Source: JAKZSU01 sp047517485
Lineage (GTDB): Bacteria > Pseudomonadota > Alphaproteobacteria > UBA7887
Reading direction: 5' to 3'
DNA length: 38,161 bases
NCBI GenBank assembly: GCA_047517485.1
Contig: JAKZSU010000211.1
Coordinates: forward strand, 1 to 38,161
Below, one piece after another: positions 14,379-22,665 of the stretch. Both the position numbers and the translations under genes were made by a program. The notes beneath the pieces are model-generated. The model saw only the letters and a list, made by a program, of their open reading frames with translations. It did no database searches and was not told where the DNA came from. How positions within the stretch are numbered: the stretch's first letter is position 1; every line of letters begins with the position of its first letter.

Positions 14379-14821
14379 CGACGAGCTTTGAAAAAATCGG
14401 TGAGCAGCGCCGCCGATTCGGTCTCGGCGATGCCGCCATAGACCTCCGGGCGATGGTGACAGGTGGGGTGCGAATAAATCCGCGCGCCGTGCTCGACCCC
14501 GCCGCCCTTGGCATCGCCGGCGCCGAAGTAGAGCCGGCGGATACGCGCCAGCGAAATCGCCTGGGCGCACATCGCGCAGGGCTCCAAGGTCACGTACACA
14601 TCGCAGTCGACCAGCCGGGCCGAACCCGCGGCCTGCGCGGCGGCGCGGATCGCCAGCATTTCGGCGTGCGCGGTGGGATCATGTTCGGCCTCGCAGCGGT
14701 TGCCGGCGCGCGCCAAAATCTCGCCGCCCGGCCCGACCACCACCGCGCCGACCGGCACTTCACCGCGTAGCCCCGCCGCGCGCGCTTCCGCCAACGCCGC
14801 CTCCATCGGATCTTCGTTCAT
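14375..14821 (-). CDS. tadA: tRNA-specific adenosine deaminase
   Basis: This 148-residue enzyme converts adenosine 34 to inosine in the wobble position of tRNA-Arg(ACG). The cytidine-deaminase-type zinc site is complete: His52 and catalytic Glu54 in TAHAEMLAI, and Cys82 and Cys85 in LEPCAMCAQA. Length and the DFFKARR tail are normal, but the TAG stop at 14375-14377 belongs to the terminal repeat of element A. The start ATG is 85 bases from the divergent puuD-like gene. It is an essential gene in many bacteria. Confidence 0.93.
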   Translation of the reverse strand: MNEDPMEAALAEARAAGLRGEVPVGAVVVGPGGEILARAGNRCEAEHDPTAHAEMLAIRAAAQAAGSARLVDCDVYVTLEPCAMCAQAISLARIRRLYFGAGDAKGGGVEHGARIYSHPTCHHRPEVYGGIAETESAALLTDFFKARR

Positions 14822-14906
14822 CGCCGCACCCTCGCGCGATGATGCCGGACGGTCAACAGGAGAGCGAACATTGCGACATCACCCGCCCGCCCCTATCTTC
14901 CGTGCC

Positions 14907-15632
14907 ATGACCGATACATCCAACAGCCCGGTGGTCGGCGTCACCTTCGACAGCGAGGCGCCGGGCGGCTATTCGAAATTTCCCTGGTACGCGCTGCGGG
15001 TGAACTATATGTCGGCGCTCAGTGCCGCCGGCGCGCTGCCGGTAGCGCTGCCGCATGAACCCGCCGCGGTCGACGCCTATCTCGATCGCCTGGACGGGCT
15101 GGTGATCACCGGCGGCGCGTTCGATGTCGACCCGGCTTTGTTCGGCGCGCCGGACCGCCACGCCAGCGTAACCACCAAGGATCGGCGCACCGAATTCGAG
15201 CTCGGCATCACCCGCGGCGCGCTGACGCGCGATACGCCGGTGCTCGGCATCTGCGGCGGCCAGCAGCTGCTCAACGTCGCCCTCGGCGGCACCTTGATCC
15301 AGCACATTCCCGAGGCGATATCGGATGGCTTGGCGCACGAGCAACCGAACCCGCGCGACCAGGCCGGCCACACGGTGAGCATCGTCGAAGACACCGCGCT
15401 GCATCGCATCACCGGCACCACGACGCTCGACGTCAACAGCGCGCATCACCAGGCGGTGGCGGCGCCGGCGCCCGGCCTGGTGGTCGACGCCACCGCGCCC
15501 GACGGGGTGATCGAGGGCATCGAGTCGCCGGCGCACAAGTTCTGCATCGGCGTCCAGTGGCATCCGGAATTCATTATCTCCGACGGCGACACGAAACTGT
15601 TCGCGGCCTTCGTCGACGCGTGCCGCCCGTGA
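14907..15632 (+). CDS. Class I glutamine amidotransferase-like hydrolase (PuuD/peptidase C26 type)
   Basis: A 241-residue gamma-glutamyl hydrolase-like enzyme. The nucleophile Cys116 lies in GICGGQQLLN, with His219 and Glu221 in GVQWHPE completing the triad. LVITGGAFDVDP and VNSAHHQAV are typical of the PuuD subgroup, which hydrolyses gamma-glutamyl-GABA in putrescine breakdown; the substrate here is not proven since no other puu genes are near. The ATG at 14907 gives the usual N-terminus although the frame is open upstream. Its TGA overlaps the GTG start of the next gene. Confidence 0.85.
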   Translation: MTDTSNSPVVGVTFDSEAPGGYSKFPWYALRVNYMSALSAAGALPVALPHEPAAVDAYLDRLDGLVITGGAFDVDPALFGAPDRHASVTTKDRRTEFELGITRGALTRDTPVLGICGGQQLLNVALGGTLIQHIPEAISDGLAHEQPNPRDQAGHTVSIVEDTALHRITGTTTLDVNSAHHQAVAAPAPGLVVDATAPDGVIEGIESPAHKFCIGVQWHPEFIISDGDTKLFAAFVDACRP

Positions 15633-16408
15633 GCGAAGAGGTTAGCGAGCGCATCGCCAAGCGGATGGCGCGCGCCGGCCTGTGTTCGCGGCGCGAGGCG
15701 GAGCGCTGGATCGAAGCCGGCCGGGTCGCGGTCAACGGCACCACCCTGACCACCCCGGCGGTCACCGTCGCCGCGGACGACACGGTGGTGGTCGACGGCA
15801 AGACCCTCAGCCCCCCCGAGGCGACCCGCCTGTGGCGCTATCACAAGCCGCGCGGCCTGGTCACCAGCCATCGCGACGAGCAGGGCCGGCGGACGGTGTT
15901 CGACGCGCTGCCCGGCGATCTCGGGCGGGTGATTTCGGTCGGCCGCCTCGACGTCAATTCCGAAGGCTTGCTGCTGCTCACCAATGACGGCGGGCTGGCG
16001 CGTCATCTCGAACTGCCGGCGACCGGCCTGGCGCGGCGTTATCGCGTGCGCGCGCATGGCACCGCCACCGCCGCGGCGCTAAAGAATATTGCCAAGGGCG
16101 TGCATATCGACGGGATCGACTATGGCCCGGTCGATATTTCGCTCGACAACAGCGAACAAACCGACCGCGGTCGCGGTCGTGCTAATCAGTGGTATATGGT
16201 GAGTTTGCGCGAGGGCAAAACCCGCGAAATCCGCCGCTTGTTCGAACATGTCGGCCTCGCCGTCAACCGCCTGATCCGGATCTCCTACGGGCCGTTCCAG
16301 CTCGGCGGCTTGCCACCGCGCCAGGTCGAGGAAGTGCCGCGCAAGGCGCTGCGCGAGCAGCTCGGCGAAAAATGGGTGCCCAAGGGGCGGCCGGGCAAGC
16401 GGACATGA
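15629..16408 (+). CDS. rluB: rRNA pseudouridine synthase (RluB/RsuA family)
   Basis: A 259-residue enzyme that isomerises a uridine in rRNA. An S4 RNA-binding domain (about 6-55: RIAKRMARAGLCSRREAERWI) precedes the catalytic domain with GRLDVNSEGLLLLTNDG (catalytic Asp108) and the REGKTREIRRLFEH motif of the RsuA family. The GTG at 15629 overlaps the previous stop (GTGA). The 3' end overlaps rsmD by ATGA, so two rRNA modification genes are coupled. RluB versus RluE or RsuA identity is inferred from overall form. Confidence 0.87.
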   Translation: MSEEVSERIAKRMARAGLCSRREAERWIEAGRVAVNGTTLTTPAVTVAADDTVVVDGKTLSPPEATRLWRYHKPRGLVTSHRDEQGRRTVFDALPGDLGRVISVGRLDVNSEGLLLLTNDGGLARHLELPATGLARRYRVRAHGTATAAALKNIAKGVHIDGIDYGPVDISLDNSEQTDRGRGRANQWYMVSLREGKTREIRRLFEHVGLAVNRLIRISYGPFQLGGLPPRQVEEVPRKALREQLGEKWVPKGRPGKRT

Positions 16409-16974
16409 GAATCGTCGGCGGGGCCTTGCGCGGCCGTCGCCTGACCGCGCCGGCGGGGCGGAACACCAGACCGACCGCGGATCGCGCCCGCGAGGGTCTG
16501 TTCAATATTCTTGCCCACGGCAGCGCGTTCGCCGGGTTTTCCCTGGCCGGCGCGCAGGTGGTCGACGGCTTCGCCGGCACCGGCGCGCTCGGCCTGGAAG
16601 CGCTGTCGCGCGGCGCCGCGCACGCGACGTTTTTCGAGACCGACCCGGCGGCGCGCGACGCGCTGCGGCACAATATCGAGGCGCTCGACCAAGACGATCG
16701 GGCGGAAATCCTCGCCCGAAGCGTGACCATGCCGGGCCCGGCGCCGCGTCCCGCGCAGCTGATTTTGCTCGATCCGCCCTACGGCGAGGCGCTTGGCGCA
16801 CCCGCCTTGACCGGGCTCGCCGATGCCGGCTGGCTGGCGGCGGAGGCCATCGTGGTGGTCGAGCAGGCGGCGGACCAAACCTTCGCAGCGCCTACCGGAT
16901 TCGACACTGTCGATTCCCGTCGCTACGGCGCGGCGTCGTTTACGTTTCTGTGCTTTAGAGCAGTTCAGGCTTAG
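16405..16974 (+). CDS. rsmD: 16S rRNA (guanine-N2)-methyltransferase
   Basis: This 189-residue SAM-dependent methyltransferase modifies G966 of 16S rRNA. It starts MRIVGGALRGRRL with TRPTADRAREGLFN, has the SAM loop VVDGFAGTGALGLEALSRGA and the catalytic DPPYG (LLDPPYG). The ATG overlaps the rluB-like stop. The last five residues (RAVQA) and the stop lie within a palindrome (16956-16988) that is probably inserted DNA, so the native tail probably ended near FTFLCF. Confidence 0.93.
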   Translation: MRIVGGALRGRRLTAPAGRNTRPTADRAREGLFNILAHGSAFAGFSLAGAQVVDGFAGTGALGLEALSRGAAHATFFETDPAARDALRHNIEALDQDDRAEILARSVTMPGPAPRPAQLILLDPPYGEALGAPALTGLADAGWLAAEAIVVVEQAADQTFAAPTGFDTVDSRRYGAASFTFLCFRAVQA

Positions 16975-16988
16975 ATTGAACTGCTCTA
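16956..16988 (+). repeat. Short TAGAG-ended palindrome at the rsmD stop codon
   Basis: TAGAGCAGTTCA at 16956-16967 is the perfect inverted match of 16977-16988, with a nine-base loop that holds the rsmD stop codon. No T-run follows, so it is not an obvious terminator. It resembles the ends of the larger TAGAG elements in this window. Confidence 0.75.
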
Positions 16989-16998
16989 GGTCACAAAA

Positions 16999-17008
16999 TT
17001 GTATACAA
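16999..17008 (+). promoter_or_regulatory. Palindromic candidate operator upstream of the M1 peptidase gene
   Basis: TTGTATACAA is a perfect ten-base palindrome seven bases before the ATG of the next gene. GntR-family regulators often bind sites with a GTATAC core, so it may be an operator; no gntR gene is present in the window. The position would also block translation initiation, and no ribosome binding site is visible there. Confidence 0.3.
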
Positions 17009-17015
17009 CCATACG

Positions 17016-18818
17016 ATGATCGTCCGTATCGGCCTCTGTCTGCTATTTTGTTTCCTCGCTGTTCATGCGATGGCGGAGGAGCGGATTGCCCAGGTCGATG
17101 TGTCGCTCGATCCCGTCGCCGGGACACTGGCGGTCACCATAGCCAACACCGGCGGGCCGTACGGGTTCAAAAAATATACCGTGGGACCGTTCTCCGAGGA
17201 CCAAGCCGATGACCATGTTCTGATTTCCGAAGACGGAAGTTTCGTGCCGCCGAAATTTTGGTGGTCGGTACTGAAACTTGCACCCGGCCCCTATGTCCTG
17301 ACCATCTCCGCGCCGCCCGGCCAAGTCGCCGTGACCTCCGCGACGATGGTCGAGGAGCGCCAATCCGCGGACGGCTACCAGGCGGTCTTCGTTGGACGGT
17401 TCGAGGCGGGCTTGCCGACCATTTTCGCCGGGCCTTACGATGTGTCCGAAATCGAGCGGCGAAACACCCGTCTACGGACCTATTTTCATGCCGAATCGGC
17501 GGCTCTGAGCGCACTCTACCTTGCCCAGTCCGCCGACTACCTCGACGACTACGCGCGCGAAATCGGCGCCTATCCGCATCCCGAATTCGCCATGATATCA
17601 GCGCCCGTCGAGTTCGGTCTGGGATTTCCCGGCATCGCCTATCTGAATCGGGATGCCTTGCCGTTGCCGTTCATGCGTACCCGCGCGCTGGCCCATGAAG
17701 TGCTTCATAACTGGTGGGGCAACGGCGTGCAGCCCGATTTCGACACCGGCAATTGGGCCGAGGGACTGACCACCTACATGGCGGATTACCGCCTGGCGGA
17801 AAAGGCCGGCCGACGGGCGGCACGCGATATGCGCCGCGAGTGGTTGCATGATCTAGATGCCTTGCCCGAAGCGTATGACGTGCCGGTACGGGCCTTCGTG
17901 GCACAGGGCCACGGCGCGTCCGCGGCCATTGGCTACAGCAAGGTGGCGATGATCTTCCACATGCTGAGACGCGAAGTCGGTGACCCGGCGTTCGCGGCGT
18001 TCGTCAAGCGGCTTTGGCATAGATATGCCGGGCGGACCGCGAGCTGGAACGATGTTTTCCGCACCGCGCTGGGGCGCAAATACAGAGGCTCGTTCTCGCA
18101 ATGGATCGATCGCGGCGGCGCGCCGGATCTGGTCATCGAACAGGCCGACATCAAAACCATCGGCAATAAATGGCGTCTGACATTGTGGCTGCGCCAAACC
18201 GGCATAATGCGCTACGCGCTAAAGGTGCCGGTAGCGATCAAAACCGAGGCGGGCGTTTACCATCGCAATATTCGGCTAAAGGGTGGGATGGCGCGGAAAA
18301 CGTTCGACATCGACCATAAACCGCTGGCCCTAGCGATCGATCCCGATGTTCATCTGCTGCGCCATTTAGCGGCGGGCGAAGCGGTGCCGATCATGGCCGA
18401 AATCGCGACTGACGATCAGGCGGTTTTGGTCGTGGTCGGGAATGAGCTGCGCGAACGCGCCGAGGCCTTCGCGAGCGCCGTACTGCGCCGCGATATCGCG
18501 GCAATTTCGTGGCGCGAAGCGGCGGATCGACCGGCCATGGTGATCGGTTTGACGGACGCATTGGCGGCGGCGGACTTGTCACCGGTCCCATTGAAACTGG
18601 AAAATCGGGGCAGCGCCCTGGCCTGGGCCGCGCGCCGTAACGACGGCGCGCCGCTGCTCATTATCGCCGCGGACGATCTCGCCTCGCTGCAGGCGCTGGA
18701 GCGCTCCTTACCGGTCTACCTCGGCCGCAGCTACGTCGTCTTCGACGGATCGACCGTGGTCGACAATGGGCTATGGCCGCCAAGCGCCAACCACGCCCTA
18801 CGCCGCACTTTCGATTGA
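17016..18818 (+). CDS. Secreted M1-type (HExxH-x17-E) metallopeptidase-like protein
   Basis: A 600-residue protein with a signal peptide (1-20, VHAMA), a beta-rich N-terminal region, a gluzincin catalytic domain and a long C-terminal region. The zinc site is HEVLH (His227, Glu228, His231) with Glu249 in NWAEGLTTYMADY, the M1 spacing. The GxMEN substrate motif of true M1 aminopeptidases is not visible; its place is taken by GLGFPGIAYL (201-210). So specificity is unclear and it may be an endopeptidase-like relative. No ribosome binding site is seen; a TTGTATACAA palindrome lies just upstream. It is convergent with proC. Confidence 0.8.
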   Translation: MIVRIGLCLLFCFLAVHAMAEERIAQVDVSLDPVAGTLAVTIANTGGPYGFKKYTVGPFSEDQADDHVLISEDGSFVPPKFWWSVLKLAPGPYVLTISAPPGQVAVTSATMVEERQSADGYQAVFVGRFEAGLPTIFAGPYDVSEIERRNTRLRTYFHAESAALSALYLAQSADYLDDYAREIGAYPHPEFAMISAPVEFGLGFPGIAYLNRDALPLPFMRTRALAHEVLHNWWGNGVQPDFDTGNWAEGLTTYMADYRLAEKAGRRAARDMRREWLHDLDALPEAYDVPVRAFVAQGHGASAAIGYSKVAMIFHMLRREVGDPAFAAFVKRLWHRYAGRTASWNDVFRTALGRKYRGSFSQWIDRGGAPDLVIEQADIKTIGNKWRLTLWLRQTGIMRYALKVPVAIKTEAGVYHRNIRLKGGMARKTFDIDHKPLALAIDPDVHLLRHLAAGEAVPIMAEIATDDQAVLVVVGNELRERAEAFASAVLRRDIAAISWREAADRPAMVIGLTDALAAADLSPVPLKLENRGSALAWAARRNDGAPLLIIAADDLASLQALERSLPVYLGRSYVVFDGSTVVDNGLWPPSANHALRRTFD

Positions 18819-18851
18819 ACAAGCAAGCGCAAAACCGTCTGACTTCTGGCC

Positions 18852-19682
18852 TTATCCCGCCGCGAGTTCGCGGCTGCGGTCGGTGGCAGCGGCGACGGCG
18901 CGTTCCATCAGCGCGTCCAGCCCGTCTTCCGCCATCAGCACCGCCAGCGCGGCCGCGGTGGTGCCACCGGGGCTGGTGACGTTACGGCGCAGGATCTCGG
19001 CACTGTCGCTCGAGCGGTGGGCGAGCTCGCCGGCGCCGGTCACCGTGGCGCGCGCGAGCTTTTGCGCGAGTTCCGGCGCGAGCCCCGCCGCGACCCCAGC
19101 GGCGGCCAGGCTCTCGATCATCAGGAAGACATAGGCCGGGCCGCTTCCCGAGACCCCGGTCACCGCGTCCATCAGACCCTCGTCGTCGATCCACGCGACT
19201 TCGCCGACCGCTTCGAGCAGGCGGGTACACAGGACGATCTGATCGGCGCCGACCCGGCCGTTGGCACAAGCCACGGTGATCCCGCGCGCCACCGCGGCCG
19301 GGGTATTCGGCATCGAGCGGACCACCGCGGCCTCGGCGCCCAGCGCCGCCTCGAACAGCGCGATCTTGGTGCCCGCCGCGATCGACAGGAAAACCGCCGA
19401 GCCGCCGGTCGCGCCGACAAATTTCTGATAGTCGCCGACCACGTCGCCGATCACTTGCGGCTTGACCGCGAACAGCACCAGCGCTGGATCGAGACCGGCG
19501 TCAAGGTCGCCGGCGGCGGCGACCACCGCGACCCCGTGGCGCGCGCTCAATGCCCGCGCCGCGTCCTCGAACGGTTCGACGACGACGATATCCTCGGCGG
19601 CGATACCGCCGGCGTCACGCCACCCGGCCAGGAGCGCGCCGCCCATCTTGCCGCCGCCGACGAGGATAAATCGCGCCGCCAT
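18852..19682 (-). CDS. proC: Pyrroline-5-carboxylate reductase
   Basis: A 276-residue NAD(P)H-dependent enzyme making proline from pyrroline-5-carboxylate. The Rossmann start is FILVGGGKMGGALLAGW. Family signatures MPNTPAAVARGIT, VTGVSGSGPAYVFLMIE and NVTSPGGTTAAAL are all present. Length is normal. It starts three bases after the stop of the YbjN-like gene, so the two are cotranscribed; this pairing suggests no functional link beyond that. Confidence 0.95.
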   Translation of the reverse strand: MAARFILVGGGKMGGALLAGWRDAGGIAAEDIVVVEPFEDAARALSARHGVAVVAAAGDLDAGLDPALVLFAVKPQVIGDVVGDYQKFVGATGGSAVFLSIAAGTKIALFEAALGAEAAVVRSMPNTPAAVARGITVACANGRVGADQIVLCTRLLEAVGEVAWIDDEGLMDAVTGVSGSGPAYVFLMIESLAAAGVAAGLAPELAQKLARATVTGAGELAHRSSDSAEILRRNVTSPGGTTAAALAVLMAEDGLDALMERAVAAATDRSRELAAG

Positions 19683-19685
19683 CGC

Positions 19686-20189
19686 TCACGCCTCCCCGAC
19701 CGGCTCGACCAGCGCCGCGTCGATCGCCTCGTCGGCCGAACGTCCGCCCCAGATAACGAACTGAAACGCGGGATAGAATCGGTCGCATTCGGCGCGCGCG
19801 GTCTCAATCACGTCGTCGACAATCGACAGCCCGATTTCCAGGTCGCGATTGGCGACCAGGGTATGACGAAAGGTCGGCCAGCCGTCCTGCGACCACAATT
19901 CGAAGTGGCCGATCCACAGCCGCTCGTTGATCTTGGCGAGCAACGGATAGATCGCGTCGCGCCGATCGTCGGGCACCCGCATATCGAGCGCGCAGCTGAT
20001 GAACAGCGATCGGGTCTCGGCGTGCCAGGCGAACCAAAGCTGCATGTCGCACCATTGGCCGGTCACCTGCACCGCCAACTCGTCGTCGTTCTGACGATCG
20101 GCCGCCCAGGCGTTGGCGGCGGCGATATCCTCGATCAGATCGATCGGGTTGTTGGCGGGCCCGACGTCCCGCCGCGAGAGGTTTTCCAA
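19686..20189 (-). CDS. YbjN domain-containing protein
   Basis: A 167-residue protein with the YbjN fold (NPIDLIEDIAAANAWAADR, CDMQLWFAWH, CALDMRVPDDRRDAIYPLLAKINERLWIGHF, ECDRFYPAFQFVIWGG), related to type III secretion chaperone-like proteins. The function is unknown. The start is a TTG: the frame is open for about 24 codons upstream to a TAG without ATG or GTG, and GAGGAA lies six bases before the TTG. It leads the proC transcript. Confidence 0.85.
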   Translation of the reverse strand: MENLSRRDVGPANNPIDLIEDIAAANAWAADRQNDDELAVQVTGQWCDMQLWFAWHAETRSLFISCALDMRVPDDRRDAIYPLLAKINERLWIGHFELWSQDGWPTFRHTLVANRDLEIGLSIVDDVIETARAECDRFYPAFQFVIWGGRSADEAIDAALVEPVGEA

Positions 20190-20353
20190 CCGGACTTCCT
20201 CGGTCGGCTCGCCGCGTCCGACGGCCGTCGATTTGCGTTGCGCGTTCGCGACGAGAATCGCGAATATTGTGGTCTATGAACGCCCGAACCACAACACCGA
20301 GTAGGGTGCCAGATTCGATAAACCCGCGCAAGCGGACCGTCGCCGGTCTGACC

Positions 20354-20662
20354 TTAGCTTTTTGTCGGTAGTTTCCGCGCCTTTGACCGGGTCGATTTGC
20401 GCGCCTTGCGTGGCTTTGCCGCCTGGCTCGCTTCCAGCACCTCGATGCGCGCCAGCAGGGTCTCGTTCTCTTCGCGTGCCTTGACCGCCATCTCGCGCAC
20501 CGCGTCGAATTCGTCGCGCCGGACCAGCTCCATGCCAGTCAGGATACGCTCGAATTGTTCGCGCATCCGCGCTTCCGCCTCGTCGCGCAGCGCGCCGAAC
20601 GAACTCATCACGCCACCGGCGACCCGCGTCAAGTCGTCGAACAGTTTGCCTTCTTTTTGCAT
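20354..20662 (-). CDS. ubiK: Ubiquinone biosynthesis accessory factor (UbiK/BMFP family)
   Basis: A 102-residue coiled-coil protein. The first 75 residues form the BMFP domain (FDDLTRVAGGVMSSFGALRDEAEARMREQFERI, then a heptad coil to LEASQAAK), and the tail is lysine/arginine-rich (KPRKARKSTRSKARK). UbiK in enterobacteria trimerises and assists the aerobic Ubi complex with UbiJ; the role here is inferred from family. No other ubi gene is near. It is divergent from hldD, with a small palindromic element between. Confidence 0.8.
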   Translation of the reverse strand: MQKEGKLFDDLTRVAGGVMSSFGALRDEAEARMREQFERILTGMELVRRDEFDAVREMAVKAREENETLLARIEVLEASQAAKPRKARKSTRSKARKLPTKS

Positions 20663-20770
20663 CGCTAAAACTCCATCACGTCCCCTCGATGGTATAGGTG
20701 GGGTTTCGCGTCGTCAGCAACAATGGCGCTATAGGCTTCACCAATCTTGTCGTCATCGCTTGCGCGCCGG

Positions 20771-20830
20771 AGAGTCTGTTTCCGCCATTTTGGCCCATCA
20801 AACCGATTCCCTTTGGCTGAAACAGACTCT
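20771..20830 (+). repeat. Miniature TAGAG-type palindromic element D
   Basis: Sixty bases bounded by AGAGTCTGTTTCCGCCA and its inverse, matching at 16 of 17 positions. The centre holds TTTTGGCCCATCAAACCGAT, close to the TTGGCCCATCAA motif at the inner edge of element A. It ends 12 bases before the hldD ATG, so it forms the hldD leader. Confidence 0.75.
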
Positions 20831-20842
20831 ATAACCCGGCGC

Positions 20843-21847
20843 ATGATCGTCGTCACCGGCGGTGCCGGTTTCATAGGCTCGAATCTGGTCGCCGCCCTCA
20901 ACGAGCGCGAGGTGCCTGGAATTGTCGTTGCCGACTGGTTCGGCGACGGTGACAAGTGGCGCAATATCGCCAAACACGAGGTCGCCGACATCGTTCCGCC
21001 CGACGATCTGGTGCGCTTCCTGATCAATCGCGCGCGCCGCGACGACAACTGGGGCCGCGTCGAGGCGGTGGTTCATCTCGGCGCCAACTCGTCGACCACC
21101 GAGACCGACGTCGATGCGATCCTGGCCCAGAACACCGCCTATTCGGCGCGCCTGTGGCGGCTGTGCACCGAGTATCGCATTCGCTTGATCTACGCCTCGT
21201 CCGCCGCGACCTACGGCGATGGCAGCGCCGGTTTCGAGGATATCGACACCCCGGCGGCGCTCGCCACTCTGGCGCCGCTCAACGCATACGGCTGGAGCAA
21301 GCATCTGTTCGACCAGCGCGTCGCGCGGTGGGCGAGCGCGGCGGAGACCCGGCCGCCGCAGTGGGCCGGTCTCAAATTCTTCAACGTCTACGGGCCCAAC
21401 GAATACCACAAGAGCGCGATGCAAAGCGTGGTGGCGCAGAAATATCCGCTGGTGCGCGACGACCAGCCGGTCACCCTGTTCCGCTCGCACCACCCCGATT
21501 ATGCCGACGGCGGGCAGCTGCGCGACTTCATCCATGTCGACGATTGCATCGCGGTCATCCTGTGGCTGCTCGATCACCCCCAGGTCAACGGCCTGTTCAA
21601 CGTCGGTACCGGAGAAGCGCGCAGTTTTCTCGACCTCGCCCGCGCCCTCCACGCCGCCTGCGACAAGCCGGAAAACATTGCCTATATCGACACCCCGGCG
21701 GCGATCCGCGATCAGTATCAATATTTCACCCAGGCCTCGGTGGCGCGCCTGCGTCGCGCCGGCTATTCCGCGCCCTTTACGTCGCTCGAAGACGGCGTCG
21801 CCGATTACGTCCAGAATTATTTGGCGACCAACGATTGGTATAGGTGA
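20843..21847 (+). CDS. hldD: ADP-L-glycero-D-manno-heptose 6-epimerase
   Basis: A 334-residue NADP-dependent epimerase of the extended SDR type that makes ADP-L-glycero-D-manno-heptose for the LPS inner core. TGGAGFIGSNL is the nucleotide-binding loop; SSAATYGDG and Tyr149-x3-Lys153 (YGWSK) are the catalytic elements. LKFFNVYGPNEYHK is typical of HldD. The ATG at 20843 is chosen because the open frame upstream crosses element D. Its TGA overlaps the lgt GTG, starting a chain of coupled genes. Confidence 0.92.
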   Translation: MIVVTGGAGFIGSNLVAALNEREVPGIVVADWFGDGDKWRNIAKHEVADIVPPDDLVRFLINRARRDDNWGRVEAVVHLGANSSTTETDVDAILAQNTAYSARLWRLCTEYRIRLIYASSAATYGDGSAGFEDIDTPAALATLAPLNAYGWSKHLFDQRVARWASAAETRPPQWAGLKFFNVYGPNEYHKSAMQSVVAQKYPLVRDDQPVTLFRSHHPDYADGGQLRDFIHVDDCIAVILWLLDHPQVNGLFNVGTGEARSFLDLARALHAACDKPENIAYIDTPAAIRDQYQYFTQASVARLRRAGYSAPFTSLEDGVADYVQNYLATNDWYR

Positions 21848-22665
21848 GATCGATGCTCGCGCTGTCGGCCCTCGCCTTCCCGGCCATCGACCCGATCGCC
21901 TTCGAGCTCGGCCCGCTGGCGATCCGCTGGTACTCGCTGGCCTATATCTGCGGCCTGGTGCTCGGCTGGCAGTATATCCGGTTGCTGTCGCGGCGCGCCA
22001 TCACCCCGCTCAATCGCAACCAAATCGACGACCTGCTGTTCTGGGTCGCGCTCGGAGTTATTCTCGGCGGGCGGATCGGCTATACGCTGTTCTACAAGCC
22101 CGGCCACTATCTCGCCAATCCGCTCGAGATCCTGATGGTGTGGCGCGGCGGCATGTCGTTCCACGGCGGCTTGCTCGGCGTTGTCGTGGCGATCATCTGG
22201 TTTGCGCGCCGCGGCGGCCTCCCGCTGCTGACCATCGCCGACACCATTGCCGCGGCGGTCCCCATCGGCTTGTTCTTCGGCCGCCTCGCCAATTTCGCCA
22301 ATGGCGAACTCTATGGCCGGGTGACCGATGTCGCCTGGGGCATGATATTTCCCAACGGCGGTATCATACCGCGTCACCCGAGCCAGCTTTACGAGGCCGC
22401 GCTCGAAGGGGCGGTGCTGTTCGCCGTCCTCGCCTGGCTGGTGTGGCGCACCGCGGGCCTGCGCCGCCCGGGCACCGTCGCCGGGGTCTTCCTGGTCGGT
22501 TACGCGATCGCCCGCGGCCTGGTCGAGCTGGTGCGCGAGCCCGACGCCCATATCGGCCTGCTCGGCCTCGGTTGGACCATGGGGCAGATACTCTCGGCAC
22601 CGATGCTGATCCTCGGTCTGGTGCTGATTGTCCGCGCGCGCCGGCGCCCGGTGACCGATCCATGA
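21844..22665 (+). CDS. lgt: Phosphatidylglycerol-prolipoprotein diacylglyceryl transferase
   Basis: A 273-residue multi-pass inner-membrane enzyme that attaches diacylglycerol to the lipobox cysteine of prolipoproteins. GGRIGYTLFY, RGGMSFHGGLLG (His107, equivalent to His103 in E. coli) and the signature GRLANFANGELYGR (Arg147, equivalent to Arg143) are all present. The start is either GTG 21844, overlapping the hldD stop, or ATG 21853. The 3' end overlaps the next gene (ATGA). A lipoprotein substrate is encoded further down the same operon. Confidence 0.94.
   Translation: MRSMLALSALAFPAIDPIAFELGPLAIRWYSLAYICGLVLGWQYIRLLSRRAITPLNRNQIDDLLFWVALGVILGGRIGYTLFYKPGHYLANPLEILMVWRGGMSFHGGLLGVVVAIIWFARRGGLPLLTIADTIAAAVPIGLFFGRLANFANGELYGRVTDVAWGMIFPNGGIIPRHPSQLYEAALEGAVLFAVLAWLVWRTAGLRRPGTVAGVFLVGYAIARGLVELVREPDAHIGLLGLGWTMGQILSAPMLILGLVLIVRARRRPVTDP

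Noticed and set aside
21219..22661. N-terminal extension of the MidA-like frame (845 codons)
   Set aside because: The extension runs out of frame through hldD and lgt; the ATG overlapping the lgt stop gives the normal protein.
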